Source: Brachionus manjavacas (lineage: Eukaryota; Rotifera; Eurotatoria; Ploima; Brachionidae). From it: 64,000 nucleotides of DNA. The first letter of the stretch is position 1. The number at the start of each line of letters is the position of its first letter. Position numbers and translations under genes: made by a program. Below the pieces are notes generated by a model. The model was given only the letters and a program-made list of their open reading frames with translations. It was not told the DNA's origin and did no database searches. Where the stretch lies: NCBI GenBank assembly GCA_019054805.1, contig JAHQIY010000013.1, forward strand, positions 3,038,001-3,102,000. Direction: 5' to 3'. Shown piece by piece: positions 30,638 through 43,036 of the stretch.

Positions 30638-30960
30638 AAAAAAATCAACTTAATATTAATAATAAATGCTTGATGGTCAGACTGTTAAAAGCAATATTTA
30701 AAAAAAGTTATTTTTTATTTTTTAAGCAAAAAAAAAACCTAAAACATTTTAAATTTAAATTAATTATTTTTTTAAATAATTAGTTAAATCTTAACAGTTA
30801 GTATTGAATCTTAATTTTTATGTAAAAACTTTAATAATTTTTTTGTCAGTTGATAATTATTCGAAAAAAAAATATCAAAAAGAATTTTTTTTAACATTTT
30901 TATCTAAAATTAAAAAAAAATTGTTTCTAATTTTCTTAAATAATTATCTTCTCAGCAATA
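30638..30960. other. Spacer 3' of the dioxygenase gene
   Basis: AT-rich 3' flank of the minus-strand dioxygenase gene; no feature recognised. Confidence 0.35.
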
Positions 30961-33900
30961 TCAGTAAAAGTCATTATTGGCAACATTTACATTCCAAAGT
31001 TTTAGACGACAAACGTCAAAAGCTTGATCAATTGCATCAGCTTTATTTTGATTATTTAGTTTGTACTCAAGGGCTAGAACTTCACTTTTAAATTCTTCCA
31101 TAGTCAAATAGCATCCCTTTGATATAAAACAATCAATGAAAAATAAAAAAAAATTTCTTATTGACCAAAATGAAATTACCTGAAAGTGTCGTGATCCTTT
31201 AGGCTGTTTGAACCCATTACGGGAATGAATAAAGCGTCTGTTGTTAAAGCAAACAGCTTCGCCTGGGTTTAGTCTGATAGCAGTCTTAAAAAATTTAATC
31301 AACTATAAATTAAATTTTTTAAAAAAAAGTACAATATTTGATTTATCATTAACTGCCTTATTGAACTCAAGATAAGCTTCATAGTATGCTTTTATTTCAT
31401 TCTTTATAAAAAAATTATTTAAATAATCTTTTAAATAAACTTGTTGTCTAACTCGAGTAGAGTTTCTGAGCGGTCCTTCATTTGCCGGTGCCCAATTTAC
31501 CCCAATTATCTAAAATAATTTAAGCAAATATTTACTACTAAATTACGGTAGCAAATTTTTACTTTTTGTCTATGATTTACAACTATGTGTGGTTTTGAAT
31601 GTTGAATGAAAATTTTTCGTCCCTTGTAATCATGTGTCTTTTGAAAAGAGGCTGGTATTCGGGTCAATACATCGAATAATTTTGGATGCTCTTGTCTAAA
31701 TCTTTCAGCTATCTGAAATCCATCAACAAACAAAGTTTCGCCTCCTACTACTGACTCATCAAATCTTAATTTTTTTTTATTTCATTAATAAAATGGCAAA
31801 ATGAAGTTAATGATCATTAAAAAAAAAAACTTCAATATTTTTTTTAAATTAAAAAAATTAAAAATTAAAATTTTAATCTTATTAAGTATTTTTTTTATAA
31901 ATATTTTTAAAATTTATCATTAAATTTTTTTTTGTAACAAAAAACACACTTAAGAAATAATTTTCTTAAATAAATTTTTTTCTAATTAAAAAAATTACGT
32001 AGCAAAAAAGATAATAAACATTACATAGAGAATTTTTCTTAAAAAACAAATACTGCGTTGGCTTGTACTTAGAATGAAAGAAACATGGATACTAAAAAGA
32101 AATGATGTTTATATTTATAAAAAAAAAATATTGATGAATCTTTTTTATTTATTTATCTATCCTTAATTATTTTCAATTAACGCCAATTCTGACGATGATA
32201 AAATTTTAAATAAAAAGTAATTTTGTAAAAATTGAGTATAAATGCAAATTTCTTGGTGTAATTATTTTTTAAAATTTAATTGAAGAAAAAATTTTAAAAA
32301 TTTCAAAAAAAGTTGTCTTAATTCAGGTAAAACTATATAACTGAGCTCAATGAAGACCCAAATTGCTCTTCTCTTAGCTCGAGGTAAATCTTCGAGGATT
32401 ACTAAAATGCAAAACTTAGACATTTTGAATTTTGAAATAAAAAAAAAACAAAAAAAATTCAAAATTGAAATAGCTTTATTTGATTTAAATATAAAACTGT
32501 AAAATGTGTCTGCAGACTGAAATTTTTTTCACCCCAATTTGGTCCCTGCAATTCAGCCTAGCACTAAATCTAAATAATTTATTTATAAAAATTTATCTGA
32601 GACTCAAAATAGGTCTAGAAAGAAAAAGAATCCTAAAAGATAGATTTGATAAAGAAAAGGTGAACTAATATTAAAGGAACAGTTTTATTTCAAAAAAAGT
32701 CAAATGACTTGACTCAGAAATTTTTTAAGTAGAAAATAATTTACTCTAAGATAAAAACTTCAATACTGTAATTTTTCAAAAAGATGAAATTTCAATAAAT
32801 TCAGTCTTTTAAATTGTAACTACATGAATAAAGTCTCTTAGATCGATGATAAAATTATTTTCTACTAATGAAAAAATACTATTTTTTTTTCATTTAATAT
32901 ATTTATCAATAAATTTATTTATTAATAAATTAATTAATTAATTTATTTTACAATAATCAAAATAAGGAAGGATAAAAATTTTTTTAAAACTTTTGATGAA
33001 AATTTGAATTCTATGATAATTAAATTTTATTCTTTTTGAAATATTATTATATTATATTTTTTTGTTATTTTTATTTTATTAATTTTTTTAATTACGTTTT
33101 TATATTTTATTTTATTTTTTTTTGTGGGTTCCATGATAAAATCAAGGAGCACTTAACTTAAAAAGTTAACCGGTAAAAAAATATCAGATAGACTATTGTC
33201 TTATTTAACTTTTGTTCACATTTAATAAATAATAAATAGATAAATAAAAAAACATATTTATCCTTTTTTAATCCCCTATAATTTTAAAATAAAAATTTAA
33301 ATTTTCAAGACTTTAAAATGTCTTTTTTTTTACTTTTATACAAGTCTGTAAATAAATAAATAGCTTGACTTTTTATTCATTTTATTAAAAGAATTATTTT
33401 TGGCCATCAATTTAAGCACTGACAAAAAAATGATCTTATGACTTACTTATTAGAAATATCATAGGAAGCTGAAGGTACACTGATTAGTGATAAAGCGAGG
33501 AAGACCAAAGAAATCAAAGTCTGCTCTATACTATCACGATGATTACATCGAAGCAGAATCTTTATATGAGTAAGTATCATATGATTTAAAATAATTAATT
33601 CTTAATATTTTTTTTAATTATTTTTGACTAATGAAATAAGATAATTTTATCAATTAATACTTGTGTCTTCTTCAGAAAAATTAAGTCATCTGCATTTATT
33701 CTTTTAAAAAATAACAATTTATTTCATAATTAAAACTTGATTTGTTTATTTTGAGCATCAAAAATTGATCATTAATTTAGTAAAAATCTTAAAAATTGGT
33801 TAATTTTGGGAAAGTAAAATCCTTGATCAAAATTTTGAAATTTCTAGCATGCTTACACTGCAGTTTTCCAAATATAGACAAGAGAAAAGAACCTAATGGA

Positions 33901-35226
33901 TCTAACAGGTGATCTAAAAAATAAAAATCTTGTATTTTTTTATTTCTAATTTTTTAATATTATTATATTATGTTGGAAAATTAAATTTAAAAAATCAAAT
34001 AAAATTATTTGTAAAATAAAATCATGTAAAAAAATCTCGTATTTTCTTGGTTTTTTGATCAATAAATTTAATCATTTATAAATTTTTTACAATCAAATAT
34101 GAAATGATAAAAAAATAAATAAATTTTTATTTTCATTCAAAAACAAATTTCAGAAAGGGTCGAAAAAACTCCTCAGGCATTTGAATGTTAAATAATTTGA
34201 ATGTTTTTTTTTGATATTTTTTTTGTGTTGTAATTTTGTTTTTAATAAAGCCGATTTTCATGATTTTTATGTAATGGAAAAAAATTTAACCAAAATTAAC
34301 CAAATTTTTCTAAAAAATATCCAAATTATTTTCAATATAAATTTCACAAAAATTTATCAATAACTTAAATTAACCGAAAAATATTCAGGAATTTTTAATA
34401 AAACTTTACAATTAGACCAACTCTGATTATGACGATTGAAAAAAAATAGACTAAATTAAAATTACTTTAAGCAGTGCAAGAACTGAATGCCAGGTGGCGA
34501 TTCATAGTAGATCAAATCATTGTGAAATTCAAGAGGAGAAGCCGAAAATGCCAAATTGAGTGGATTTACATCAATTCTGACATCAAACATTTCCCCATAG
34601 ATGGTCCTCTGCAGCGGAGCGACCATTTCAACTAAATTTCTCAGCATATTTTCTTTGGTCGGCACATTCTTTACCATGCATAGGCCATACTCGGCCAAAC
34701 ATTTCAACCACCTTTGAATTCATAAATTTAAGTTTATAGCCCCAAAGAATAGTTTACTCAAATATTGCAGCATCATTTCTAATGTCATCAGCAAAAAAAG
34801 AATTGTAATCAAAAAAGAAAATGGTGTCTAGTGTCAAATAATGCTTGTCAAAATCAATTGAATTCAAAGAAGGACTATTGTTCAGCAGAAACTCGATGGG
34901 GATCAGACTGTCGCTTTGGCCCGATGATTCATCCCACACAATTCTTACTGAATCATTTTCTATTATGGCACTTTTAATTTTCAAATCTGCAGGCACATTG
35001 TTGATCACTATAGTTCGTTCTCCGGTACTTGGCTCTCGGCTTTTGCCCGATTGACAATTGAATCGCAACCAGTGAGGCTCAAATCTAAAAAAATTTGATT
35101 TAATTTGAAGCATTTAAATAAAGCTCTTGAATTAAAATACTTTAGGACACTCTGCTTTTCATCAAGATTCACCAATAGTTCCAAATGGTCGAATTTATTT
35201 TTCAAGCCTATTGACTTCGGATTCAT
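30961..35226 (-). CDS. Gamma-butyrobetaine dioxygenase-like (BBOX1/TMLHE family) enzyme
   Basis: Seven exons: 35226-35141, 35084-34758, 34711-34466, 31764-31563, 31509-31333, 31302-31180 and 31116-30961. The sum is 1317 nt, giving 438 aa. It has the family's N-terminal domain (HWLRFNC...) followed by the TauD-like 2-oxoglutarate/Fe(II) oxygenase fold. The iron ligands appear as HND in LEFHNDLIYYE, with the distal His in NNRRFIHSRNGF. PPGIQFLHCL and GGETLFVDGF are family hallmarks. Members hydroxylate gamma-butyrobetaine or trimethyllysine in carnitine synthesis. An oddity: the zinc-binding cysteine cluster normally following WLRDNC is reduced to a single Cys (NCQSGKSREPS). BBOX1 versus TMLHE cannot be settled by eye, so no symbol is given. 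Intron 3 (2.7 kb) holds repeats. Family assignment is firm. Confidence 0.85.
33405..33585 (+). other. Terminus related to the 3919 MITE next to an AT-hook exon
   Basis: 33405-33450 reads TTTTTGGCCATCAATTTAAG, then CACTGACAAAAAAATG and CTTATGAC, matching the terminus of the 454-bp MITE. About 40 bp on, a plus-strand stretch encodes VIKRGRPKKSKSALYYHDDY (RGRP is an AT-hook core). It ends at a perfect GTAAGTAT donor near 33570. This may be the remains of a larger, coding relative of the MITE. It lies in intron 3 of the dioxygenase gene. Nothing else is recognisable in this 2.7-kb intron. Confidence 0.4.
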
Positions 35227-36029
35227 TTTTTAAAAAGAGTTGAATTTTTGAATTTTTTTTTCAAGTGAAATTAAATTGTAAGCTAACTGAAGTTTAAGGT
35301 TACCTGGAGAAAATATGATGACACTTGTGAATGATGAAAAAAATGCTGTGAAAGCAGGTTTTTATCTTTGAAAATTTGATTTAAAATGAAACACATTTTT
35401 TTATTCTCATTAAAAATAAATGATCGATTTATTTAGGAAAAATGAGATTTAGATATTTTGTTTGGATTTTAAGACAAAAAATACTTGATAAACATCTTGA
35501 CTTTTATTTTAAAATTTAAATTTTAGTTGGAAATTTTAAAAATTGAGATCATAAGAAATGTACTCTAAAAAATCAAGACTTAAGTCATTTGTTTATTCCA
35601 AATGAACAATTAATTTATACGACAAGAGGCGAGCTCTTTAAGATAGTTTTCACAATTGATTTATTTATTCAACTTTAATTAATATTTTAGAATTTTTTTT
35701 TAGTTTTTACTTATTCAACTTTTTTAAAAATACTAAATAATTCAAATAAAACAAAAAATTATTAATTTATTTTTTTGAATTTTGTTTTATTCTAAATAAA
35801 TTTTTATGAACCTCTGTTTTGTCTAATCTTCATTGTTTGTCAGCTCTTTTTTATTATTTTTTAAAAAAGACGATACTTAAATTGTCTTAATTTATTATTT
35901 TTCTATATTAACTGTCTAGATTGAATGAAATATATGATATTCTTGAGAAAGTATAATTTAAATGTTTTGAATTAAATACGATGCTATCTTATAGTAGAAG
36001 TAGCAAAGTGCAGTATAAGCATTTGCCTA
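35227..36029. other. Dioxygenase upstream region
   Basis: AT-rich, no gene; contains the promoter side of the dioxygenase gene. No TATA-type element can be singled out in such AT-rich sequence. Confidence 0.35.
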
Positions 36030-36830
36030 TATTAACGCGTAATTACGCCTAGCCATAAAAAGGTTATTGCAGGCGTTAGCTTGAGCCATTCCAAAAACTT
36101 TCCGGTCAATAAATGCTTTGAAACTATTGACTGACTTCGCATTAACCGGATTTGATGAGAATTTGTTCCATGTCTCGATTACTCTGTTCGTTAAGAAATT
36201 TTAGCAATATTTTCCTCTTTTGCTTATTGCCATTACCAATTTTTTATTATTTTATCTTCTTAAATTTGGAGATAAACTTTTAGCATAATTCACATCATTT
36301 AACATTTCTATATTCTCAACCTTGTGCACAATCTTTTACATTTGGATCAAGTCACCTCTTAGTCGGCGTTCCTCTAAGGTAATCATTCTTCAAAAGGTTT
36401 CTCTTTAACTGATTCAACCAATTTGGTTCCTCTCCTCTAGACCTTCTCAAGAATATTTATGGCGCTTTTAAAAGAGGCGACCAAACACTGACTGCATATT
36501 AAAAATGAGAGCGAACCAGTCACTTGTAAAATGGCTCAATCGTCCCTCTGTCCAAATATGAAAAAGAACTCTTGATTTGACCCAAAACACTATTTGCGTT
36601 TGCAACGTAACATTGCCTGTTCCAATTTAGATCATTTGAAATAAACAGGCCAGGATCTTTCTCTTGACTCGTCTCCTCGGGTTAATGTATACTATTCGAG
36701 ACTGAAATATGATAAACATTCTTCTGCCTTTTTCCATCAAGATACATCGTGTTACATTTCGAGAAATTAATCTCTGTATACCAAGTTCTACTCTATTCGC
36801 TTAACATCTCCAAATATTTGTTGTAACAGT
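36030..36830 (-). pseudogene. CR1-like LINE, RT C-terminal remnant (family B)
   Basis: The minus strand, in several frames, gives successive pieces typical of the C-terminal part of CR1-type RT. These are DPGLFISNDLNWNRQCYV, YLDRGTIEPFYK, LVRSHF-YAVSVWSPLLK, LRGDLIQM and NRVIETWNKFSSNPVNAK. The FKAFIDRK... end is reached near 36060. Frames change at least three times and stops intervene, so it is an old copy. Relatives: 41500-42240 and 63640-64000. Confidence 0.6.
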
Positions 36831-36837
36831 ATCAGAT

Positions 36838-37130
36838 AATGAAGAAAATATTGATCCTATTGTATTTGCAAAAAAAAGAGGAAGACCAGCTGGCTCAAAA
36901 AATAAACCAAAAGATCAATCAACCGGGTCTAATACTCATAAAAGACTAAAAAGAAAATAGTTGACCTTTTTTTCTTTGTTTTTTTTTTATTTTTATATCA
37001 TTTGTATTTTTATTATACTAGAAAAATAAAGAATTATAGCAGAAAATAATAAAATAAAAATAATATTCTTTTAGCATTATTTTTTTATAGCAAAAAATTA
37101 AATTATTATAGCACGAAAAATAAGACCCTA
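36838..37130 (+). pseudogene. AT-hook tail of an unidentified transposon
   Basis: 36840-36960 encodes an open tail with KKRGRPAGSKNKPKDQS and ends LKRK-stop. RGRP is an AT-hook core and such basic tails end MULE transposases in this window (AGRPAKVK at 2580-2610). The following 170 bp carry TATAGCA repeats ending TATAGCACGAAAAATAAG, shared with 25290-25340. Confidence 0.4.
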
Positions 37131-37989
37131 AAGAAAGTGGTAATTTTTTATCTAATTTTTTTAAAAAAATCAAAAAATTACCTTTTTATTTGTTTTTTGA
37201 TACAAGATTCATTAAAGAATATGAAACAATATGAAAAAAAATCAAAATTTTTATTCTTCCTTTAAAATCATTAATTTATACTTAATATGTGTCACCAAAA
37301 ATTTTCAAATAAGTACAAAAATGATCCTTCAATTATTGAAAATGCCAAATAAATTTTATCTGAGGCCAAAAAATAAAAATTAACTAATTTAACTTTCATA
37401 TGTACCTTTATTACTAATAAAAAAAATTAAAAGTTTTTAAGCTTTAAGAAGCCGTTTTTTTGCTTTAAATTAAGATATCTTTTTCAATATTTCCCTATTT
37501 TTTCAACTACTAAAATAAATATTGTAATTTTAAGCTAAGTTTAATTAATTTGTTTTTCTGCTTCAAAATAAAAATAAAAAAATTTAAATGATGTCTAAAT
37601 ATTTTTTGATAGTGCCATTTTTTTTCTTAATGATACAAAATAAATTAATTATTACATGATTTTCCGCTTCGTGAAAATTGAAAAAAGGACAAACAACTAA
37701 AACAGCCGATTGACACTCTATCTAGTAACGAAATTAATATTCCGAAGATGTAGACTATTCAATTTATATAGATCAAATACCAAAACAATCAGTTCGAGAT
37801 GCATCCCATTATAGTTAAAATGTCCACTGAAGAGCATAGTGAAAATCCAGTTTTAGTTGGGGATATATCAAAATATAGAAAAAAAATATCAAAAAATATA
37901 GAAATATATAAAATGTAGAAAAAGTAAATATCAAAAAAAATATAAAAAAATAAAAATCATTTATTTGAAAGGAATAAAAATATAAAAAA
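37131..37989. other. Intergenic, mostly featureless
   Basis: AT-rich. 37690-37870 has scattered protein-like plus-strand words but many stops, and may be upstream coding of the MULE fragment that follows. Confidence 0.3.
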
Positions 37990-38331
37990 CATCTTGTTTA
38001 TTTCAATGAAAAACTCTTAAGTAAATATGATAATTGGTATTGTGATGGCACTTTCGATATTAGCCCTACGTTGTTTAAACAAGTTTATTCATTACACATT
38101 AAGATATCAGACTCGCCTTTGCCTATGGTCTATTGTTTATTGCCAAATCAAAAAATTGTTACTTACAAAAAAATGTTTAATTTTATCAAGAGTAAAAAAA
38201 GCAAAATGCCTGACTCAATGAACATGGATTTTGAATTAGAAGCAATAAATAAAGAAAAATTCAATTACAAGATCAATGAAAACCGGAAAGCAAAGGTATC
38301 GAAAAAATGTATGCATCTTTTCTTTTTATAA
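37990..38331 (+). pseudogene. MULE transposase catalytic fragment
   Basis: The plus strand encodes WYCDGTFDISPTLFKQVYSL followed by a PMVYCLLPNQKIVTYKKMF segment. This is the first-Asp region (DGTF) of MULE transposases. The fragment continues as charged sequence to a stop near 38331. A run of NNNAAATAT-type repeats precedes it. No ends or target duplication were found. It stands 300 bp upstream of the PRCC start. Confidence 0.6.
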
Positions 38332-38629
38332 ATTTTATCTTTAACCTAATGTTTGAAAACAAATATCATACTTTTTATTTTTGAAGCAATAAAATAAATA
38401 AAAAAAAATATTATCATTAAAACATACATTCATATTTTAAAAAAAATTTTAAAAAATCAAGATTGATTATTTTATTCAAATTTAAAAAAAAAACTATTCA
38501 TTTTCTCTCAATTTTGTATTTAAAAAAAGAAATTTTCTAACTTAACAAAATTTCAAAAATTTTAGAAATTAACCAAAAAAAATTTAAATATAAATAAATG
38601 AAATTATAATTTTTTTGCCAAATTAAATA

Positions 38630-39409
38630 ATGAGTAAATCAACTGCAATAGTGGTAGGCAAAAGTGAGAACAAAGTTAAAATAGCTCTACCGAGTTTGTG
38701 CGATTATGACTCAGATGACTCAGATGAAGTCGAAGAGCAGCCAAAGTTGAAAAATTTGAATCCTCCAAAACAAGATTCAAAACCCAGATCGAGCCTTTTA
38801 TCAATGCTGCCTGCGCCAAAATCTTCTACAAACATGTTCACAAAAAAAACAACCACAAACACTCAGCCACTATTCTTCAAAGAAGACTTGTACCACAAAG
38901 CAAAAAAGCTAAAGCAAGATGAAGAACCAGTAAAGACTAGTGGAAAGCTGGGCTCCTATTTAGAATACCAGGATGAAGATCCGGAGCCTTTTCCGCAAGA
39001 ATATGAAGACAAAATTGAAGTCGAGAGCAGAAAAAGTGAGGGAAAAGAGGAAGAAGTTGATGGAGAGACTTCACCTGAACTCAAACCACCGGCACCAGTG
39101 GCTTTTGATCAAGAGGCTTTGGTTAAATTGTGCGGCTCTCAAGCTAAACGAAAAGGCTTCGATTCTATAGAGCTGTTGAATGTGGGAGTAGGTGACATTG
39201 TCGGCAATAATAGATCAGAGCTAGTCAAACAAATAACTAGTGATTACAGGCCGCCTTCGAACAAAGACTATTTTTCCTCCTCTTCCAGAAAAACTCATCA
39301 TGTTACCTATTTGGCTAAAGTTGCCATTGAGCGCGACCAGGAGTTGAAAGAAACGTGGGCTCAGAGCAAATTCAACAGACAACAAGCTCGACAAAAATAC
39401 GGATTTTGA
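38630..39409 (+). CDS. PRCC: PRCC family protein (proline-rich, mitotic checkpoint/splicing)
   Basis: A single exon of 259 aa. The signature is the C terminus: RKTHHVTYLAKVAIERDQEL, then KETWAQSKFNRQQARQKYGF ending the protein, which closely matches the conserved PRCC tail (H-x-ITYL...ELK-TW...N/S-R-x-Q...KYGF). The N-terminal half is acidic (DYDSDDSDEVEE) with PPKQ and LPAPKSS segments. Human PRCC is nuclear, associates with spliceosome components and binds MAD2L2. At 259 aa it is about half the human length, with the proline-rich N terminus shortened. No intron is evident. The start is the first ATG in an AT-rich leader. AATAAAG 25 bp past the stop could serve as a polyadenylation signal. 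Confidence 0.9.
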   Translation: MSKSTAIVVGKSENKVKIALPSLCDYDSDDSDEVEEQPKLKNLNPPKQDSKPRSSLLSMLPAPKSSTNMFTKKTTTNTQPLFFKEDLYHKAKKLKQDEEPVKTSGKLGSYLEYQDEDPEPFPQEYEDKIEVESRKSEGKEEEVDGETSPELKPPAPVAFDQEALVKLCGSQAKRKGFDSIELLNVGVGDIVGNNRSELVKQITSDYRPPSNKDYFSSSSRKTHHVTYLAKVAIERDQELKETWAQSKFNRQQARQKYGF

Positions 39410-39689
39410 ATTTTTTTTTATTTTTGTGTAAATAAAGTTTTTGTTAGTTAAGTTTTTTTTTAATTTTTTTTCTAAAAAAGTTTACTTCATATGGCTCAAT
39501 AAGATAATCTTAAACATTACTTAATTAAAAGAAAAATTTTTTTTTTAGTCTAATTTTATTCTCGAGGTAAAATTGTGAATTTTTCAAGAAAATTTTAAAA
39601 TTTTTCTTTCCAAAATAATTATCTAAGAGCCAGTTTTTTTGGCCGCTTTTTCTCTTTCTTTATTTTGTTTAACACTCTCATTTAGACTA
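39410..39689. other. PRCC 3' flank
   Basis: AT-rich, contains an AATAAAG hexamer near 39430 and no other feature. Confidence 0.35.
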
Positions 39690-40560
39690 TAGTCAAACGG
39701 GGTAAAATTCTTTTATTTGATCGCTAATTAGTTGTGAGATTTATTTTTTTTTTCGAAAAAAATATAAAATAATAAAAGAGAATATTGCCTTTAATTTAAA
39801 AAAAACTTTATTTAAAATAAAAGAACGGTTCAAAAGTTATAGTTAAAATAAAATAAGATCTTTCATTAACGCTTATATTGGGGTATATCCGTGAATTACA
39901 TAAATTCAAGCAATTAAAATACAAAAAAAAGTATAAGAAAATATATGTATCCTATTTTAAAACAAAATTTATCTATTTAGAACACTTTTTTGAACAAAAA
40001 AATTCCAAAGTTAAATCAAAGCCTCTTGGAAGGCATTTCCCACAAGACCAATTGTTACATTTCTCCCAATAAATCCATTTGTTTTGATTTGTTTTGACTT
40101 TTCCAAATACTGTTTTACATTTGAAACAACTTTTTTGGTCGTTCAGTGGAGATATTTCAATTTCAGACTCTTCTTCATCTTCTTCATCACTGATTATTGT
40201 CACTTTTTTCCTTATTTGTTCAACATTTTTGCCTCTTCATCTTCTAATTGTTTAAAAACTTGATTCTCAGTCAAAACTTCACCGTACTTTCTTTTAATCC
40301 TCGTTTTTTTTGTTGACGTTTTCTCTTTATTTGCTGAAATAGTGTTTCACAAAGTTTCTAATGCTAGCAAAATTAATACCATGACCCCAATCTGCTAATT
40401 GTTTGATCACTTCAACTAAAAGCGTTTCAAATTCTTTAGGGATCCATGGGGAAGCACCTTTACCATTTGCAGGTCTTTTATACTTTTCATTGATTCGGTC
40501 GTTAAATGAATGAATATGGAATGTTAAAGCGCACAGAAGCTTGATGTTAGTTTAATTTTT
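39690..40560 (-). pseudogene. Internally deleted pogo-like transposon
   Basis: The minus strand encodes a helix-turn-helix N-terminal part (GKGASPWIPKEFETLLVEV..., LADWGHGINFASIRNFV). After frame breaks comes a KKTRIKRKYGEVLTENQVF linker and then an acidic stretch (ISDEEDEEESEIE). A PHD-like finger closes it (CFKCKTVF...W-x-K-C-x-x-W-x-C-x-x-CLP...FFCSKKC), with the stop at 39973. The DDE core between HTH and finger is missing. A candidate end TAGTCAAACGGGG next to TA lies at about 39697, resembling TAGTAAGATGGGG of the 6297 element; the other end was not found. Confidence 0.55.
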
Positions 40561-41104
40561 TAGCTTCAATTTCGGCATTGGCTATTTGTAAGGTTTCTTC
40601 GCTATAAGCTTTTTGGGTCAATAAAAAATGACGTTTTATCAGCCAAAGTGTTAACACCATCATCAGCATTTTTAATAAAAAAAAGTAATGATGGTTATTA
40701 TAAGAAAAAAGAGATGCTTTTTGATGCTTAATTATGCTTTTTTAATTTTAATAAAATGAGTAAAGAGAATTGAATAATGATTTATTTTAATTTAAAGTTA
40801 TTTTTGGAAAAAAGTACAATTGGTAATATATATTTGTAATATATGATTGATTTTGCCTCAAACCTTTAGGACAATAATCTCGACAAATCCAATTGCCCAA
40901 TAACACAAAATCCAATAACACTTTTACTTCTTTGTTGTTCATGAACAACCGCTTTTGACTTTTTTTTCTCTATACAAGAGAATAAATCTTGACATGAACA
41001 AAAGCATATGGAGGTTTTCAATTGAGTTGATCTATTATAATGTATTATAATTTACTGAAACATAGAATATTTAATAATCAATTAAAATGAAAATAAAATC
41101 TTAA
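40561..41104. other. Intergenic, no feature recognised
   Basis: AT-rich, no protein-like reading frame. It may contain the missing end of the pogo-like copy. Confidence 0.3.
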
Positions 41105-41345
41105 GCCTATTATTTAATTATTTATTTATTTGTTTTCCGAACCGAGCTAGAGCTTCTTCAGAATAAATTTTAAAAATAAAATAAAACTAAACATAGAGTT
41201 AATAAAAAAAGATCAAAAAAAATCAAAATAAAATAAATAAGTTTAAAAAAAAATGAAAAGAAAGTTTACAAGACACATATTGAAGTAGGTTGTTACATGT
41301 GACATATGTTTACATAGTTGGAGCTTCATGAAAAAAAGAAAAAAT
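41105..41345 (-). mobile_element. LINE family A 3' end
   Basis: The minus strand ends GAAGAAGCTCTAGCTCGGTTCGG followed by AAACAAATAAATAAATA-type tail. It matches the 3' UTRs at 45690-45925 and 62495-62720, including TGTAACAACCTACTTCAATATG-like sequence and TATTTATTTTATTTTGATTT. It is a 3' fragment. Confidence 0.65.
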
Positions 41346-41499
41346 TGTAAGGTAACAATTACACAATGGAGTTGGGTATTCAATAGTCTAAATTTCTATT
41401 ACTTAAAATGGCTCAGAAAAGCTCAGAATGGATCAAGGTCTTTCTTTGTTTTACAATTTATAAGACGAATAAGAAAAATTATTTCTGCATTAAAATAAA

Positions 41500-42240
41500 T
41501 AATAATAATAAAAAGCTACAGCAGGCTAACTGCGGAGCAAGGCTTTAAGTAGCCTCGCTATGGTAACTGTCTGGTTTTAACATAAATCCTTATAATGGCA
41601 AAATTATGTTAATAGAGGAAATTAATTATTTTAGTTTCAAAAATTTATCAAGTTTGTTTTTGAATTCATTTTTGGATTTTGCATTAGCAACCTCTACTAG
41701 TTATTTGTTCCACTCGTTTACCACTCGATTTGTCAAGAAGCTATCCCTTTTTTTAATTCGTGTCAATTGTTTGGTCAATCTTCTTGGATGCCCTCGGATT
41801 CCTCCAGCTGGACCATTAGATGAGAGAGCATGGCTTTTAATGTGCATATTCTGTAACTGGATTTTACTTAGACCGTTCGTTATCTTAAAGGTCTCGATTA
41901 GGTCTCCACGTTCGCGTCTTGCCTTCAGTGTCGTTAGTCCCAATCTTGTAAGTCTTTCTTCATATACTAGATTTTTTAAGCTAAATACTAATTTTGTAGC
42001 TCTTCTTTGTACTTGTTCGAGAATGTTTGAGTCCTTTTTTGTATAGGGGCTCCTGACTGCTGCTGCATACTCTAGATGTGGGCTAACAAATGAAACGTAC
42101 AACTGTTTGAATGTACTTAGAGACCAGCATTTGAAGGTTTGCTTTAATTGATCTAAAATTGCGTTTGCTTTGTTAGCTGCTTGTGTCGCTTGGTGAGTCC
42201 ATTAAAGGTCATCTGTTAGATAGATTCCAAGATCTTTCAA
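41500..42240 (-). pseudogene. CR1-like LINE, RT C-terminal region and 3' end (family B)
   Basis: The minus strand 42102-41701 is open and encodes FVSPHLEYAAAVRSPYTKKD, then EQVQRRATKLV, RRERGDLIETFKITNGL, and LTNRVVNEWNK with a stop. These are the classical C-terminal motifs of CR1 RT proteins. In a shifted register it continues NSKNEFKNKLDKFLK to about 41620. A 3' UTR follows, ending in an ATT-rich microsatellite near 41500. Catalytic motifs are absent, so it is 5'-truncated. Confidence 0.7.
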
Positions 42241-42479
42241 TTTGATTCCAAGATCTTTGAAATAGTTAAACAAAAAAAACATTTAATTTTAATTGAGCAT
42301 AATTTAAAATCGAATACAATAATTATCAATATTTTTATATGAAAATTTGAATTAAAGTCTAATCTAGTTGCAATGAAAATTAGAATTTGATATAAAAAAA
42401 ATTGTTATAAGATAAAAATTAGAATTTTATAGAAAAATAAAAGCTAAAAATAAAAATAAAAAAGAAAAAATTGTAGATT

Positions 42480-42890
42480 TTGTGTGTTTGGTTAGGCGAC
42501 TGCGGGCTCAAGCATTTGGATATTGTTCCATTTTTCGAAAGGTTTGGTGAAGCGATTGATAAATCGTGAGGTTGGTGGATAATGATTTAAAAAGTGCTCT
42601 ACTTAGTCGATTAAAATATTATTTGACGTTTTTTTTAGTGAAGTTAAGGAGAAGCTTTCCGAGACGCTGTTCGAGCATTTCTATGTTTAGACATTTGTGC
42701 ATGTTCACTATTGATGATTTAATAGGAAAGCATTTTATTATTCTTAAAATTTTTTTTGAATTTTTTGTATTTCAGGGATGATTTTTTGGGTTGAGGAGGA
42801 TGTGATGACGTGACAATAGTCGAAAATAGAATGGATTAAGGATTTAACAAAGTGTGATCGAAGTGTTTGTCGAAATAATCCATTTACTAA
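42480..42890 (-). pseudogene. LINE fragment related to the 18393 copy (family C)
   Basis: The minus strand gives HFVKSLIHSIFDYCHVITS, KIQKKFKKIIKCFPIKSS and HKCLNIEMLEQRLGKL, matching the same positions of the plus-strand LINE at 18900-19160. Several stops and a poly-T run interrupt it. Confidence 0.55.
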
Positions 42891-43036
42891 TAAATAAAAT
42901 AATTAAAAAGACAATGTTAGTTTTCTAGAAAAAAAGGCTTCTTTCCAGTGTCTGTTATCGAAATTCTCCTTTTTAAAGCTTTTTGGATTTAAATCATAAA
43001 TCATAAACTTCACTTTTTATTTTTAGAAAAATTTAT

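Noticed and set aside
34845-35054. 69-codon plus-strand ORF
   Set aside because: Antisense of dioxygenase exon 2.
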